A model generated the notes under the pieces. The model searched no databases and was not told the origin of the DNA. It saw only the letters and a list, made by a program, of their open reading frames with translations. A stretch of 64,000 nucleotides of DNA from Listeria weihenstephanensis (GTDB taxonomy: Bacteria; Bacillota; Bacilli; Lactobacillales; Listeriaceae): positions 248,001 to 312,000 of the forward strand of contig NZ_CP011102.1 of NCBI RefSeq assembly GCF_003534205.1, given 5' to 3'. Numbering within the stretch: the stretch's first letter is position 1; every line of letters starts with the position of its first letter. The translations under genes were made by a program, and so were the position numbers. Shown in pieces: positions 8,375 to 18,147 of this stretch.

Positions 8375-9787
8375 TCATATCTTCTTCGGCAATCTAAACA
8401 CCAACACAAAACAAACCAGCAACAGCGCGATATTCACATACATACTCGTCTGCAAGCCGTCCGAAAATGCCTGTGCTTGTGAACCCCCGGTAGCGTCCCC
8501 AAGCGTCCTGAAAAATACCGAACCAACAACCGCAATCCCGAAAGAGGAACCAACACGTTGCGCCGTATTAAACATCCCGCTTGCACCACCGCGCTCAGGC
8601 CCAACCACCGTCGAAAGCGTAAAACTATTCAGCGGTGCAATAATCAAACCACTTCCAAGTCCTGCGATCAACAACGGTAACGCAATCCACCATGCCGAAA
8701 AAACACCATCATGCATCTGAAAAACCACAGAAACCGCAGATAATCCGATTATCACCAAAGCCACCCCAATATGCAGAAGCTTCCGTCCAATCTTCATAAT
8801 AAACCGATTACTGTTCGCTGCTGCAACTACGCTCCCAATTGCAAATGGCGTAATAGCAAGCCCAGACGAAATCGCCGACTGCCCAAAACCAGTTTGCCAT
8901 GTAACCGACAAAATGAAGAAAATACTCGTAAATGCCGCAAAATAAACTAGCGAAAGTAGCATTCCTGATACAAATGGTTGATTTTTAAGCAAGTTAGGTG
9001 AAATTAAAGGCTGATTTCCGCGTTTTGCCTGCCGTACACTCCACCAATACAATAACAGGAAGAATGGTATCGAGGACGCCATCCACATATAATCGACGAA
9101 TCGGAACCCGTTGGAGCCTCGTGAAATAACAGGATACAGCAGTAACATCAAAGCAAGCGTCAATCCCAGCACACCAGGAATATCGAATCGCACCTTCTCT
9201 TTCGGCGCTTGATGTTTCGGCAAGTAAAGCATCGCCAGAACTAGCGTCACCAAAACAATCGGTACATTGACGAAAAACACTGCGCGCCAACCGTTATCAG
9301 GCCCAAATAACTCAATCAACAATCCGCCTGCAAGTGGCCCAATCGCCGTTGCGACACCTATTACCGAGCCAAGTATTCCGAAGATTTTTCCGAGCTGTTT
9401 ACCGTGGTACATATCCATAATAACAGCATTGATTTGTGGGAAGAATAATCCCGCCGCAAGCCCCTGTATTACCCGGGAAATAATTAAGCTTTCCTCAGTT
9501 TGCGCGAAACCAGCCGTGATACTCATAATTAAAAATAGCAAAATCCCAAAGATATAAATATTTTTCCGACCGAAGCGATCGCCTAGCCGTCCCGCTAAAA
9601 TAAGGACAACCCCAAACGCCAATGCATATCCTGAAATAATCCACTCAATCGATTCACTTGTTGCATGAAGCGCGGTTGTGATGTCTGGTAGCGCAACATT
9701 GACAATCGTTGTATCGAGTAATGATATAAAAGCACCCAGCATGATAGAAACCAGTGCCAACATTCTTCGTCTATCTGTTTTCTCCAT
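8375..9787 (-). CDS. MFS drug exporter, DHA2 family (EmrB/QacA type)
   Basis: 470 residues with about 14 membrane helices. The DHA2 family motif LDTTIVNVALP is in helix 1, GRLGDRFGRK is the loop 2-3 motif, and a GPLAGG-like motif C (IGPLAGGLLIE) marks it as an antiporter. It should expel drugs or other lipophilic compounds in exchange for protons. A gaggggg ribosome-binding site precedes the ATG. It is divergent from a SnoaL-like gene 113 bp away. No dedicated regulator is adjacent. Confidence 0.9.
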   Translation of the reverse strand: MEKTDRRRMLALVSIMLGAFISLLDTTIVNVALPDITTALHATSESIEWIISGYALAFGVVLILAGRLGDRFGRKNIYIFGILLFLIMSITAGFAQTEESLIISRVIQGLAAGLFFPQINAVIMDMYHGKQLGKIFGILGSVIGVATAIGPLAGGLLIELFGPDNGWRAVFFVNVPIVLVTLVLAMLYLPKHQAPKEKVRFDIPGVLGLTLALMLLLYPVISRGSNGFRFVDYMWMASSIPFFLLLYWWSVRQAKRGNQPLISPNLLKNQPFVSGMLLSLVYFAAFTSIFFILSVTWQTGFGQSAISSGLAITPFAIGSVVAAANSNRFIMKIGRKLLHIGVALVIIGLSAVSVVFQMHDGVFSAWWIALPLLIAGLGSGLIIAPLNSFTLSTVVGPERGGASGMFNTAQRVGSSFGIAVVGSVFFRTLGDATGGSQAQAFSDGLQTSMYVNIALLLVCFVLVFRLPKKI

Positions 9788-9900
9788 TTTCGAACCCCCT
9801 CGTTTAATTAGTCTATTTCCCCCAAGCCAAATCCTAAACGCCTATTCGAAAGTATATGCTATAATCGATACAAAATCCAATCTGAGAGAGGAATTTCGAC

Positions 9901-10290
9901 ATGATAAAAAGTGAAAAAGAGATTGTAAGCGAATTTTTCAAGATTGTGCGATCTGGGAAAGAAATTGAGCGTGCATCGGAGTTTATGGTAGATAGGGTCA
10001 TTGCACACCAAGTTCAGGCTGAAAAGGAATATAGTGTGACGCGTTCACCGCAAGATTACTCGGATCATGTGCAGGAAATGTTGGATGAGTACGGTGATTT
10101 TTCGTTGGAGATTCAAGAGGTGCTGGCTGATGGGGCGAAGGTGTATGTGAGGTGGCGGCAAATTGGAGAGAATCAGAAGGGAAAAGAGATTATCGAGATT
10201 GCCAGCGCGGTTTATTTAGTAGAGAATGGGAAGATTGTGGAGTATTGGATTCAGATAGATCGTAAGGGGTTGGAATTGCAGGAGGGATAG
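9901..10290 (+). CDS. SnoaL-like / NTF2-fold protein
   Basis: 129 residues with the NTF2-like pattern of an N-terminal helix (EIVSEFFKIVRSGK), a middle strand (VYVRWRQIG) and IIEIASAVYLVENGKIVEYWIQID. It resembles small ester-cyclase / SnoaL-like proteins, which bind a small ligand in a cone-shaped pocket. No catalytic function can be assigned. An extended -10 (TGCTATAAT at 9857-9865) and a gagagagg ribosome-binding site lie upstream. Confidence 0.7.
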   Translation: MIKSEKEIVSEFFKIVRSGKEIERASEFMVDRVIAHQVQAEKEYSVTRSPQDYSDHVQEMLDEYGDFSLEIQEVLADGAKVYVRWRQIGENQKGKEIIEIASAVYLVENGKIVEYWIQIDRKGLELQEG

Positions 10291-10323
10291 AGAGATTCAA
10301 TTTGAATGGAATATGTTTTAGTG

Positions 10324-10352
10324 TTGCAAAAAGAATGATGAATTGGTATAAT
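10324..10352 (+). promoter_or_regulatory. Strong sigma-A promoter for a small RNA
   Basis: -35 TTGCAA at 10324-10329, 17-bp spacer, extended -10 TGGTATAAT ending at 10352. No open reading frame with a ribosome-binding site follows. Transcription probably starts near 10359. Confidence 0.75.
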
Positions 10353-10358
10353 AATATT

Positions 10359-10479
10359 GAAAAGAGAGCTATGCGACTAACATAACTCTCCTAACAAGGT
10401 CATATTAAGAATGATTGGCCATTTTTGTCATAATAAACTATTCAATAGCCTCCTAAGCATGTGAGTAGTTTATTTTTTT
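10359..10479 (+). ncRNA. Candidate antisense small RNA (type I antitoxin-like)
   Basis: About 120 nt from a strong promoter to an intrinsic terminator. The 5' end forms a hairpin, GAGAGCTATG / CATAACTCTC (10364-10373, 10381-10390). The 3' hairpin AAACTATTCA / TGAGTAGTTT (10435-10444, 10462-10471) is followed by a T run. Its 17-nt loop contains CCTCCT, complementary to a Shine-Dalgarno sequence. The RNA runs towards a tiny membrane-peptide gene on the other strand and would overlap the 3' end of its mRNA. This layout matches type I antitoxins such as RatA or Fst RNA II. Function is inferred. Confidence 0.55.
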
Positions 10480-10498
10480 CGATCATTTTTCATGTAGG

Positions 10499-10627
10499 TT
10501 AACAAGGCTGTACACGAAGGACTAACAGCTCACTTTGTTCGCGCTTATATTGGAGCTGTAACTCATTTACAATTCGAACAGCCCCAACAAAAAATAGCAT
10601 CAACTCTATTGCCGTACCAACGTCCAC
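10499..10627 (-). CDS. Possible holin-like type I toxin peptide (perhaps decayed)
   Basis: A 42-codon frame starting at GTG with an excellent ggaggtgat site 3 nt upstream. The peptide begins VDVGTAIELMLFFVGAVRIV. The AIELMLFF stretch resembles the start of the small holin-like toxins of type I loci. The usual longer hydrophobic segment and lysine-rich tail are missing, and a six-T run inside the gene could be the site of a frameshift. An antisense RNA candidate lies convergent downstream. A TATAAT on the minus strand near 10750 could be its promoter. Longer upstream starts on this strand lack ribosome-binding sites. Confidence 0.4.
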   Translation of the reverse strand: MDVGTAIELMLFFVGAVRIVNELQLQYKREQSELLVLRVQPC

Positions 10628-10762
10628 TTTATCACCTCCACTCATTTCGAATCGAATGAAGGTACAAACAATCATAGGCATCACCCCGCAATCGCACTAG
10701 GATTTAGCCAACTACTCATAACATTTACTTGTTAGACTCTATTCTACATTATATCCTGCGCA

Positions 10763-10790
10763 AAAACAACTCGAAAAGAGTTGTTTTTTT
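10763..10790 (+). terminator. Hairpin with T run
   Basis: Stem AAAACAACTC / GAGTTGTTTT with loop GAAAA and seven T. It would end any rightward transcript from the small RNA region. Confidence 0.7.
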
Positions 10791-10796
10791 ATAATA

Positions 10797-10836
10797 AATA
10801 AACGCTATGTCTCAGATATGAGACATAGCGTTTATT
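10797..10836 (-). terminator. 18-bp perfect hairpin after the YebC-family gene
   Basis: Perfect inverted repeat at 10797-10814 and 10819-10836 with loop GATA. It lies just past the stop of the leftward YebC-family gene. The following T tract is weak, but the hairpin is very stable. Confidence 0.7.
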
Positions 10837-10849
10837 ACAATTTCAGAGA

Positions 10850-11569
10850 TTACTCTCCCAAATCCACATTATGATATACCTTCTGCACGTCTTCTAAATC
10901 TTCCAACGCATCTAGCATCTTCTCGAATTTTACCAAATCTTCTTCTTCGAGCGTTACTTCATTTTGCGCTATCATTTCGATCTCAGCTACCGTAAACTCT
11001 TCAATTCCAGTGGCTTTCAGCGCTTCTTGCACGCTATGGAAATCTTCTGGTTCGGCATAAACAATCGCTTGACCATCTTCATCGACGACGTCACGTACAT
11101 CGATATCCGCTTCCATCAATGACTCCAACAATTCATCCGCATCTTTATCTGCAATTCCAAAAATCGCGGTATTATCAAACATATAAGCAACGGAACCACT
11201 CACGCCCATGTTTCCACCGTTCTTACTATAAGCAGCGCGAACGTCTGATGCTGTGCGGTTTACGTTGTTTGTTAACGCATCCACAATCACCATTGAGCCA
11301 TTGGGACCGAAACCTTCGTAACGTAGCTCCGAATAGTTATCATCGCCTGTACCTTTTGCTTTTTCGATAGCGCGGTCGATGATGTGTTTAGGAACGTTGT
11401 ATGTTTTGGCGCGTTCAATAACGAAGCGCAGTTTTTGATTGGAATGGGGATCTGGATCGCCTTGTTTTGCGGCTACATAGATTTCAACCCCGAATTTTGC
11501 GTAGATACGACTATTATTTGCGTCTTTTGATGCTTTCTTTTCTTTAATATTTGCCCATTTACGGCCCAT
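10850..11569 (-). CDS. YebC/PmpR-family (YeeN-like) protein
   Basis: 239 residues beginning [17 protein letters not shown], close to the family start GHSKWANIKHRK, with [24 protein letters not shown] and [14 protein letters not shown] as further family landmarks. YebC-family proteins act as DNA-binding regulators, and some relieve ribosome stalling at proline-rich stretches. The RKW start and length suggest the YeeN subgroup common in Firmicutes. It is a single-gene unit ending in a strong hairpin. Confidence 0.9.
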   Translation of the reverse strand: MGRKWANIKEKKASKDANNSRIYAKFGVEIYVAAKQGDPDPHSNQKLRFVIERAKTYNVPKHIIDRAIEKAKGTGDDNYSELRYEGFGPNGSMVIVDALTNNVNRTASDVRAAYSKNGGNMGVSGSVAYMFDNTAIFGIADKDADELLESLMEADIDVRDVVDEDGQAIVYAEPEDFHSVQEALKATGIEEFTVAEIEMIAQNEVTLEEEDLVKFEKMLDALEDLEDVQKVYHNVDLGE

Positions 11570-12022
11570 ATTACCACTCTCTTTCTGATTAGGAGTTTCA
11601 TTTGCTCTGTTCTATTATAAATGTATTGGGCGGATTTGTTAAGTGCGATGCAGAATTAATTGTAAAAGCTGATTTTACCGCTTCAGAAATAGTGATATCT
11701 AATGTAGGTATAAATGCTTATTTGTGGATGCGGAATAATTCGATAAGAATCAAAAGTGTCACTTATGGATAGAAAAAAGGTCGTATTACGGCTGGAATGT
11801 GTCTAAAATGTGACGAAAAACCCATTTAGTAATTTTTATGTAAAAAATGTTACTAAATTATCATTTTGTAAATTAGCTCTAGTTTAAAATGAAAATATGT
11901 GTAAAATGATCTTAGTATGAATAACAAATAGGCAATGATTTCTCTCTATACGGGCTTTATGACAGTATTTCTGCGTGTTCGTGTTTGGAAGGGGATCCTT
12001 GTTCAATTGGAGGAGAACAATA
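11570..12022. other. AT-rich intergenic region before the adhesin gene
   Basis: 453 bp without a supported gene. It contains the dyad TTTAGTAA / TTACTAAA at 11825-11832 and 11850-11857, with an inner T5/A6 stem, and several TAAAAT-like -10 candidates (11885, 11902) without good -35 boxes. No PrfA-type box (TTAACANNTGTTAA) was seen. It probably carries the adhesin promoter and a long leader. Confidence 0.5.
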
Positions 12023-15000
12023 GTGAAAAGGTTTTTTAGTCTTTTGGCGGCTCTTCTTTTGGTACTACAAATGATTTTACCGCAATTGGTTACAGCACAA
12101 ACAACTACAGATACAAAAGATGTTGAGGGCGTTACATTGTTAGATATTGTTATGGAAAAGGGCGCAGATAGTACAGATAATTATAGGCTCAGTGGGCATA
12201 TGGTTAATCATTCAAACGAAGCAAAGGAAGCAGAAATAAAGGTTTCCGATAATGTGCGAATGAAATTGCTCAATGAAAAACATATTTTAGATGCAGAACA
12301 GAATATTTTGGGTGATTTTGATGTAAAAAATAATACTATTCAATTCTTAATTCCTAGTGGAACAGATACGGATTTTCATTTTCTAGTTGCTGGTGAGTAC
12401 AACGGAGATCTTGCGCAGGATACGGTGACTTTTTCTGATGGTGTTGGGATGATTTCAAAAGATGTTGGGAAAAAAGAGGCTGCAAAAGCAGATACGAAGC
12501 AAGCAGAACAGCCGGACGAGAAAGCATTGGCTGCGCCGGGCCCAAACGCTGCGAGTGAAGGACCGCGAGACATAAAGGACATTATGATGTTACTGGGTTA
12601 CTCAAAAAAGCAGTCGGTTTTGTCAGATATGTCTGTAACGTATACGGATAAAGACGGTCAAGTAGTGACAGAACCGACTGTGGAAGATTCGATTCGTTTT
12701 GCGTTTGATTGGCAAATTTCGGATGAACTGGGTGCGCTAATCAATGCTGGGGATTATTATTCGTTTGAATTGCCAGATAATATAAAAGTTCCGAAAAATA
12801 TGACGATTGATTTAGGCGAGTATGGAACGGCGACGGTAAATACAAGTGGCAAGGTGACATTTACGTTTACGGATGAAGTGAAAGGCAGTTCAGATGTGCA
12901 TGGGACACTTCATTTTGGGGCTGGTTTTAACGGAAATGGCATTGACGGGCCTGGCGATACGACGATAAAAATTCCGAATGAATCTCAATTGCCAACGATG
13001 GAAGTTACGATTAAGCCGATCGGTGGCGCGATGATTGATAAAAGCGGTCATTTTGATAAGGTTCAAAATCCGGATAATGTGATTTGGAATGTTGAAATTA
13101 ATAAAGGGCTAGATAAATTAGTCAATGCTAGAGTCGTGGAAGAAATTCCAAGCGGTTTGACGTATGAATTTGTGAAATTATATACAATAGATGTTGATTT
13201 AAAAGGGAATGTGGTTGCAGGTAGTGAAAAGCTTGTGACGACTGGTTATACGGTTGACGAAAATGGGAATGTGACGTTTACGAATCCGATTAATAGTGCC
13301 TACCGTCTTGTGTATAATACCTCGATAAACAATGATAAAAAGCCGCTAGATGGTGGTGAGATTAAGTTTATAAACAATGCAAAATTATTCAGCGATGACG
13401 ATACAAAAGGAATAAGTACATCGGCTACCGTGAATGCTACATATGGTAAAATACTTGCGAAAGCTGCAACAGGCTATGATTCGGCTAAACAAACCTATGA
13501 TTGGACTGTAAAATACAACTACGGCGAGAAACATATCGATCAAGTGAATGCTATTATCAAAGATACATTTGGTTCAGATCGGATGACTTTAGTAGATGGT
13601 TCCATGGAATTGTATAATGTTACTTTTGATTCAAGTGGCAAGGAAATACTCGGTGCGCCGCTCGTAGCTGGTACAGACTATGAAATCGTGAAAACTGCGA
13701 CTGGTTTTGATACTCACTTTTTACATGATATAAGTGGCGCGGTTGTTATGCAATATAAGACTGGGATCACTGGAACGGTGGACGGGAATATTGGTGTGTC
13801 CAATGAGGTGAGCGTTGATTCAGGACAAAGAGGCAGCGGTTCTGGGACGATATATCAGCAAAACTTAGTGAAGAAATTAGGCGCTGTGGATTATAAAAAA
13901 AAGACAGTAGCGTGGACGATCGATGTGAATAAAAACCATTACGTGATGAAGAATTGGAAGCTAACCGACACACTAAGTAAAGGTTTGACGCTAGATACTG
14001 ATTCGGTTCAAGTTTACGATGTGAACGGCAAATCTAACTTAAAGAAAGGCAAGGACTATGAACTTGTCTATGATCTGCAAACGAACGTTTTTACTATTGA
14101 ATTTTTAAATGATTATAAAGCGGAAACGGAGCGTCAATTTAAGATTTCTTATAAGACGGCGTTTGATATGAGCCAAGTTTGGGATACGGATGATCGGAAT
14201 TTCAAAAATAGTGCGTCGTCCACTTGGTTAGATGCGAATGGAAAACCGTTTGGAAGTAGTTCTGAGGCAGTTTTCGATCCAAATCATGCTGCGAAAAATA
14301 ACGGTTTTAAACAAGGAAGTTATAACGCTAAAACGGGCCACATCACTTGGGCGACAGGTGTTAACTATGATGGTACCGATCTTGGAAATGCCAAACTAGT
14401 GGATCCGATTCTTGGAAATCAGCAGTTTGTGCCGAAATCTGTAAAAATCTATAGTTATGCTGTAAATGCGAATGGATCTATTCAAAAAGGTGCGGAGGCC
14501 GCTGATTATTCGAAATTTACCATTACGGAGCCTTCGGAAAAGAACAAGAATACGTTAACAGTCGAATTTCCAGACGGTAAAGCCTCGATGTACCTCGTGG
14601 AATTTGATACAAGTGTGAAGGGGCAAATCGTGTCCGCAAATTATCAAAATCATGCTGTTTTCAAAAATGATACGTATCCAGATCAGACGCTCAGTGCGGA
14701 TGTATCTGTGAAATATGGCGATAGATTTGCGCTTAAATCGGGGATGCAGGACGATGATGGTTTTGTGAACTGGTCGGTTACGGTCAATCCGAGCCTCTCG
14801 CAAATAGAGGACGTTGTTGTGACGGATCGCCCATCTCCAAATCAATCGATAGACATGGATTCACTCGTGATTTATGGGACGGTTGTCAGTGAAGATGGTT
14901 CGCTTTCGGTCAATCGAAGCACTAAGCTGATTCTAGGTGAAGACTACACGCTCAATTTGACGACAGATAATGCAACGGGCCAACAAGAGTTGAAAATTGC

Positions 15001-17683
15001 TTTTAAAAACGAATTAAATGAGGCCTATGTTATCGAATATCGCACGATGGTGATGATGACTGGCAACACGGATAAAGTTTTTAACAATGTCAAAATCAAC
15101 GGTAACCATGAAGAAAAAGTAACTGGTGGAGAAACTACTGAACTGGATGTCGTTGTTTCAAGCGGTGGTGGGACGGCAGTTGGCATAAAAGGCAGTATTT
15201 CTTTCCAAAAAGTGAACGCGAATGACGAGGCGCTACAAGGTGCTAAATTCCAATTATGGGATAAAACGAATCGTGTTGCTGTGCGTGAAGGCACGATGGA
15301 TCAAAACGGGAAAATCACTTTTGGAAGTTTGCCGTACGGTAACTATATTTTGAAAGAAGTGAAGGCACCAGAAGGTTATACGGTGTCGGACGAGTTAATT
15401 CGTGGCAAGCAGTTCACCATTTCGAAGTCGAGTAGTGATGCTAAAAATATAGAAAAGATCGTGAATACACAAAATAAAGTGACGCTTACGAAACAGGATG
15501 AGGAAAATCAGGCGTTGGCAGGAGCCGTATTTAAGTTACAGTGGCAAGTTGGAGCGGATTGGTTAGACATTCGCGTGGATGAGGTATTTAAGACAAACGC
15601 GGATGGCAGGCTCGTGATTGAAGGTTTATTACCAGCCAATTATCGTTTGATTGAAACAACTGCCCCACAAGGGTTTATCGTTAATCCAAAGGCTATTCCT
15701 TTTGTGGTGACGCAAGATGAGAACGGAAAAATTCCTGATGTGTCAGTAGGCCCATTCACCAATTATCAAGGTAGCATCGAGTTCATGAAGCAAGACGAGG
15801 CTGGAAATCCATTAACAAACGCCGAATTTGCTCTTCAAGATCAGGATGATACTGTGATCAGAACGCTAACGACAGACGAAACTGGAAAAGTAAGTGCTAA
15901 AAATTTGGCGCCAGGCTCGTACACTATCACGGAAACCAAGGCGCCAGTGGGATTCGCGATTAATACGAAGCAACTCCATTTTACAATTGCTGCGGAGGTT
16001 GATGGCAAACCTAATGTGCAAAAACTAGACAATTTTATCAACTATAAAGGTAGCGTTTCGCTTGTGAAAAATAACGAGAACGGTGACCTTTTGTCGGGAG
16101 CTACTTTCAAAATTGTGGATCAAGATGGTACCACGGTTCGAACTGATTTACAGACAAACGAAGCTGGCAAAGTCGATGTAACAGGATTGGCACCAGGAAC
16201 GTATCGTTTTGTTGAGGTTGCCGCGCCGCAAGGTTATTTAATCAACGAGACGCCGGTAGAATTCACAATTACAGATAAATCAGAGGGCAAACCAGCAGAA
16301 GTTCAGACGACGTTCACAGATCACCAAGGAAGTTTTAAATTGCAAAAAGAAAATACGGAGCATGAACCATTGGCTGGAGCTGTATTTGAACTTCGAGATG
16401 TGGATGGAAATGTTATAAAGACGATCACATCAGGAAACGACGGACGTGTGGAGGCATCAAACATCGCGCCAGGGAAATATACGGTCGTGGAAGTGAAGGC
16501 GCCAACGGGATATGTTTTAAATAGCTATCCATTAGAACTCAACATTCCTGAATCAGCACCAGGCGTACCAGAAACTGTCGATTTAGGAGAGTTCACCAAT
16601 TTTAAAGGGAAAGTGGCGTTGGTGAAAGAAGGCGAGAGCGGTGACGCACTCGAGGGCGCTGAATTTACCATTTATGATACCGATGGAAAAGTGGTCGACA
16701 CAACGATAGCCGCGTCAAATGGCCGTATTGATTATGGTAATTTAGCTCCAGGTTATTACAAAATCGTTGAAACGAAAGCGCCAAATGGTTATATTATCAA
16801 CACGAATCCGATGTATTTTACTATTTTAGATAAATATTCGGGCAAGCTTGATTCGGTTGACGTTGGCCGCATTATTAATTACCAAGCGAAAGTGACATTT
16901 AAGAAAACGGATGAGATGCATCATGGCTTAGCGGGTGCTACATTCCAGCTCGTAAACCAACAAACGGGACAAGTATTGCAAAATGATATTATGTCTGGCG
17001 AAGATGGCACTGTGACGCTTACAGGTTTACAGCCTGGCGAGTATGAAATTATGGAAACCAAGGCACCGCAAGATTATATTTTAAATACAACCCCGCTGAA
17101 ATTTACAGTCAAAAATGAAATATTTGGAGCACCAGAAGTGATTGAATTAGCGGATTTTGTAAACTATCAAGGATCTGCCATTTTAACAAAAATCGATAGT
17201 ATGGAAAACGTGTTGGCAGGCGCCGTATTCAACTTGATGGATGATCAGGGCAAAATCGTAGCGGAGAATCTAGTGTCAGATGAAAATGGGGAAGTGAGAG
17301 TCGAACAACTCGTACCAGGGAAATATCATTTTATAGAAGTAGAAGCACCAGCTGGTTACGAAAAAGATGAAACGCCGATTCCATTCCAAATTGGTGCAAA
17401 GGCAAAGGATAAACCAGAAGCTGTCCAGTTACAATTTACGAATAACAGAATACCTACAAAAATAGTTCCGGTAGATAAGCAACCGAAGCCGGATAAAGGT
17501 TTGGTAGTCCAAGAGCATAAGCCAAAACCGAATAAACCACAAGATAAATCCGAAGTAAGCTCGGTAAAACCACTGAAAAGCGACAAATTACCAGCAACCG
17601 GAGATAGTCAAACAGAGCCTGTATTGTTTGTTATGATGGGCGCGGTATTGCTTGCAGGATGGTTCAGGTTACACAGAAAATAA
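12023..17683 (+). CDS. Large LPXTG-anchored surface adhesin with collagen-binding-like and SpaA/Cna-B repeats
   Basis: 1886 residues from GTG 12023, which has ggagga 8 nt upstream and places a signal peptide first (cleavage likely after VTA, residue 25). Residues about 200-330 form an adhesin-type Ig-like domain. About 330-1040 hold five modules of about 140 residues with a W-x-V/T hallmark (VIWNVEIN, YDWTVKYN, VAWTIDVN, ITWATGVN, VNWSVTVN), like Cna collagen-binding domains. About 1050-1805 hold eight SpaA/Cna-B units of about 93 residues, each with an E-x-KAPxGY E-box suited to isopeptide bonds. A proline/lysine-rich wall-spanning stretch and LPATG (about 1855), a membrane helix and RLHRK end the protein. 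It should be anchored to peptidoglycan by sortase A and mediate attachment; the ligand is unknown. Confidence 0.93.
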   Translation: MKRFFSLLAALLLVLQMILPQLVTAQTTTDTKDVEGVTLLDIVMEKGADSTDNYRLSGHMVNHSNEAKEAEIKVSDNVRMKLLNEKHILDAEQNILGDFDVKNNTIQFLIPSGTDTDFHFLVAGEYNGDLAQDTVTFSDGVGMISKDVGKKEAAKADTKQAEQPDEKALAAPGPNAASEGPRDIKDIMMLLGYSKKQSVLSDMSVTYTDKDGQVVTEPTVEDSIRFAFDWQISDELGALINAGDYYSFELPDNIKVPKNMTIDLGEYGTATVNTSGKVTFTFTDEVKGSSDVHGTLHFGAGFNGNGIDGPGDTTIKIPNESQLPTMEVTIKPIGGAMIDKSGHFDKVQNPDNVIWNVEINKGLDKLVNARVVEEIPSGLTYEFVKLYTIDVDLKGNVVAGSEKLVTTGYTVDENGNVTFTNPINSAYRLVYNTSINNDKKPLDGGEIKFINNAKLFSDDDTKGISTSATVNATYGKILAKAATGYDSAKQTYDWTVKYNYGEKHIDQVNAIIKDTFGSDRMTLVDGSMELYNVTFDSSGKEILGAPLVAGTDYEIVKTATGFDTHFLHDISGAVVMQYKTGITGTVDGNIGVSNEVSVDSGQRGSGSGTIYQQNLVKKLGAVDYKKKTVAWTIDVNKNHYVMKNWKLTDTLSKGLTLDTDSVQVYDVNGKSNLKKGKDYELVYDLQTNVFTIEFLNDYKAETERQFKISYKTAFDMSQVWDTDDRNFKNSASSTWLDANGKPFGSSSEAVFDPNHAAKNNGFKQGSYNAKTGHITWATGVNYDGTDLGNAKLVDPILGNQQFVPKSVKIYSYAVNANGSIQKGAEAADYSKFTITEPSEKNKNTLTVEFPDGKASMYLVEFDTSVKGQIVSANYQNHAVFKNDTYPDQTLSADVSVKYGDRFALKSGMQDDDGFVNWSVTVNPSLSQIEDVVVTDRPSPNQSIDMDSLVIYGTVVSEDGSLSVNRSTKLILGEDYTLNLTTDNATGQQELKIAFKNELNEAYVIEYRTMVMMTGNTDKVFNNVKINGNHEEKVTGGETTELDVVVSSGGGTAVGIKGSISFQKVNANDEALQGAKFQLWDKTNRVAVREGTMDQNGKITFGSLPYGNYILKEVKAPEGYTVSDELIRGKQFTISKSSSDAKNIEKIVNTQNKVTLTKQDEENQALAGAVFKLQWQVGADWLDIRVDEVFKTNADGRLVIEGLLPANYRLIETTAPQGFIVNPKAIPFVVTQDENGKIPDVSVGPFTNYQGSIEFMKQDEAGNPLTNAEFALQDQDDTVIRTLTTDETGKVSAKNLAPGSYTITETKAPVGFAINTKQLHFTIAAEVDGKPNVQKLDNFINYKGSVSLVKNNENGDLLSGATFKIVDQDGTTVRTDLQTNEAGKVDVTGLAPGTYRFVEVAAPQGYLINETPVEFTITDKSEGKPAEVQTTFTDHQGSFKLQKENTEHEPLAGAVFELRDVDGNVIKTITSGNDGRVEASNIAPGKYTVVEVKAPTGYVLNSYPLELNIPESAPGVPETVDLGEFTNFKGKVALVKEGESGDALEGAEFTIYDTDGKVVDTTIAASNGRIDYGNLAPGYYKIVETKAPNGYIINTNPMYFTILDKYSGKLDSVDVGRIINYQAKVTFKKTDEMHHGLAGATFQLVNQQTGQVLQNDIMSGEDGTVTLTGLQPGEYEIMETKAPQDYILNTTPLKFTVKNEIFGAPEVIELADFVNYQGSAILTKIDSMENVLAGAVFNLMDDQGKIVAENLVSDENGEVRVEQLVPGKYHFIEVEAPAGYEKDETPIPFQIGAKAKDKPEAVQLQFTNNRIPTKIVPVDKQPKPDKGLVVQEHKPKPNKPQDKSEVSSVKPLKSDKLPATGDSQTEPVLFVMMGAVLLAGWFRLHRK

Positions 17684-17689
17684 TTTGAG

Positions 17690-17722
17690 AATGCGTCTCA
17701 CGATCATAGTGGGCGCATTTTA
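17690..17722 (+). terminator. Terminator after the adhesin gene
   Basis: Stem AATGCGTCT / GGGCGCATT with G-U pairs, followed by TTTATTT. Confidence 0.65.
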
Positions 17723-17826
17723 TTTGTATATTTAAGAATCGATGTATTGATTGATTTTAAAATAGGATGTAACTATGATTTTAAACTCGGTCGTGGTATA
17801 CTATCTATATAAGGGGTGTGATTAAA

Positions 17827-18147
17827 ATGATGTTTACAGAACCGTCATTAAAACCAAGCCAGCTTGTGAGTACAAGTGAAGTCAACAAGGAATTTAGCAA
17901 GATTAAGAAGCAAGCGCGAAATAATCCAATTTTTGTATCGAATAAGAACCAGATCGATACGGTTATCTTAAGTTATGATGATTACCTAGCAATGTATAAT
18001 CTAGCATTGGAGGCACAAGAGATGGAATACTACAAGCAAGCGGAAGCCGAATTGCGTGCGATTCAGAGTGGGACAAGTGCCACAGTTGCTTTAGATTTAT
18101 CTGGAATAGAGGATGATGGAACGCCCGATGCGGAGCTTTTTGAATGA
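17827..18147 (+). CDS. Type II antitoxin, Phd/YefM-like
   Basis: 106 residues from ATG 17827 (aaggggtg, 8-nt spacing). The N-terminal half (LKPSQLVSTSEVNKEFSKIKKQARNNPIFVSNKNQIDTVILSYDDY) has the Phd/YefM fold pattern, which binds the operator. The acidic C-terminal half should wrap the toxin. The toxin gene starts within its stop codon (ATGA overlap), the classic toxin-antitoxin layout. An extended -10 TGGTATACT (17794-17802) gives the promoter, and autoregulation is expected. Confidence 0.85.
   Translation: MMFTEPSLKPSQLVSTSEVNKEFSKIKKQARNNPIFVSNKNQIDTVILSYDDYLAMYNLALEAQEMEYYKQAEAELRAIQSGTSATVALDLSGIEDDGTPDAELFE

Noticed and set aside
11570-12022. PrfA box or other virulence promoter before the adhesin
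   Set aside because: The TTTAGTAA / TTACTAAA dyad does not fit TTAACANNTGTTAA.
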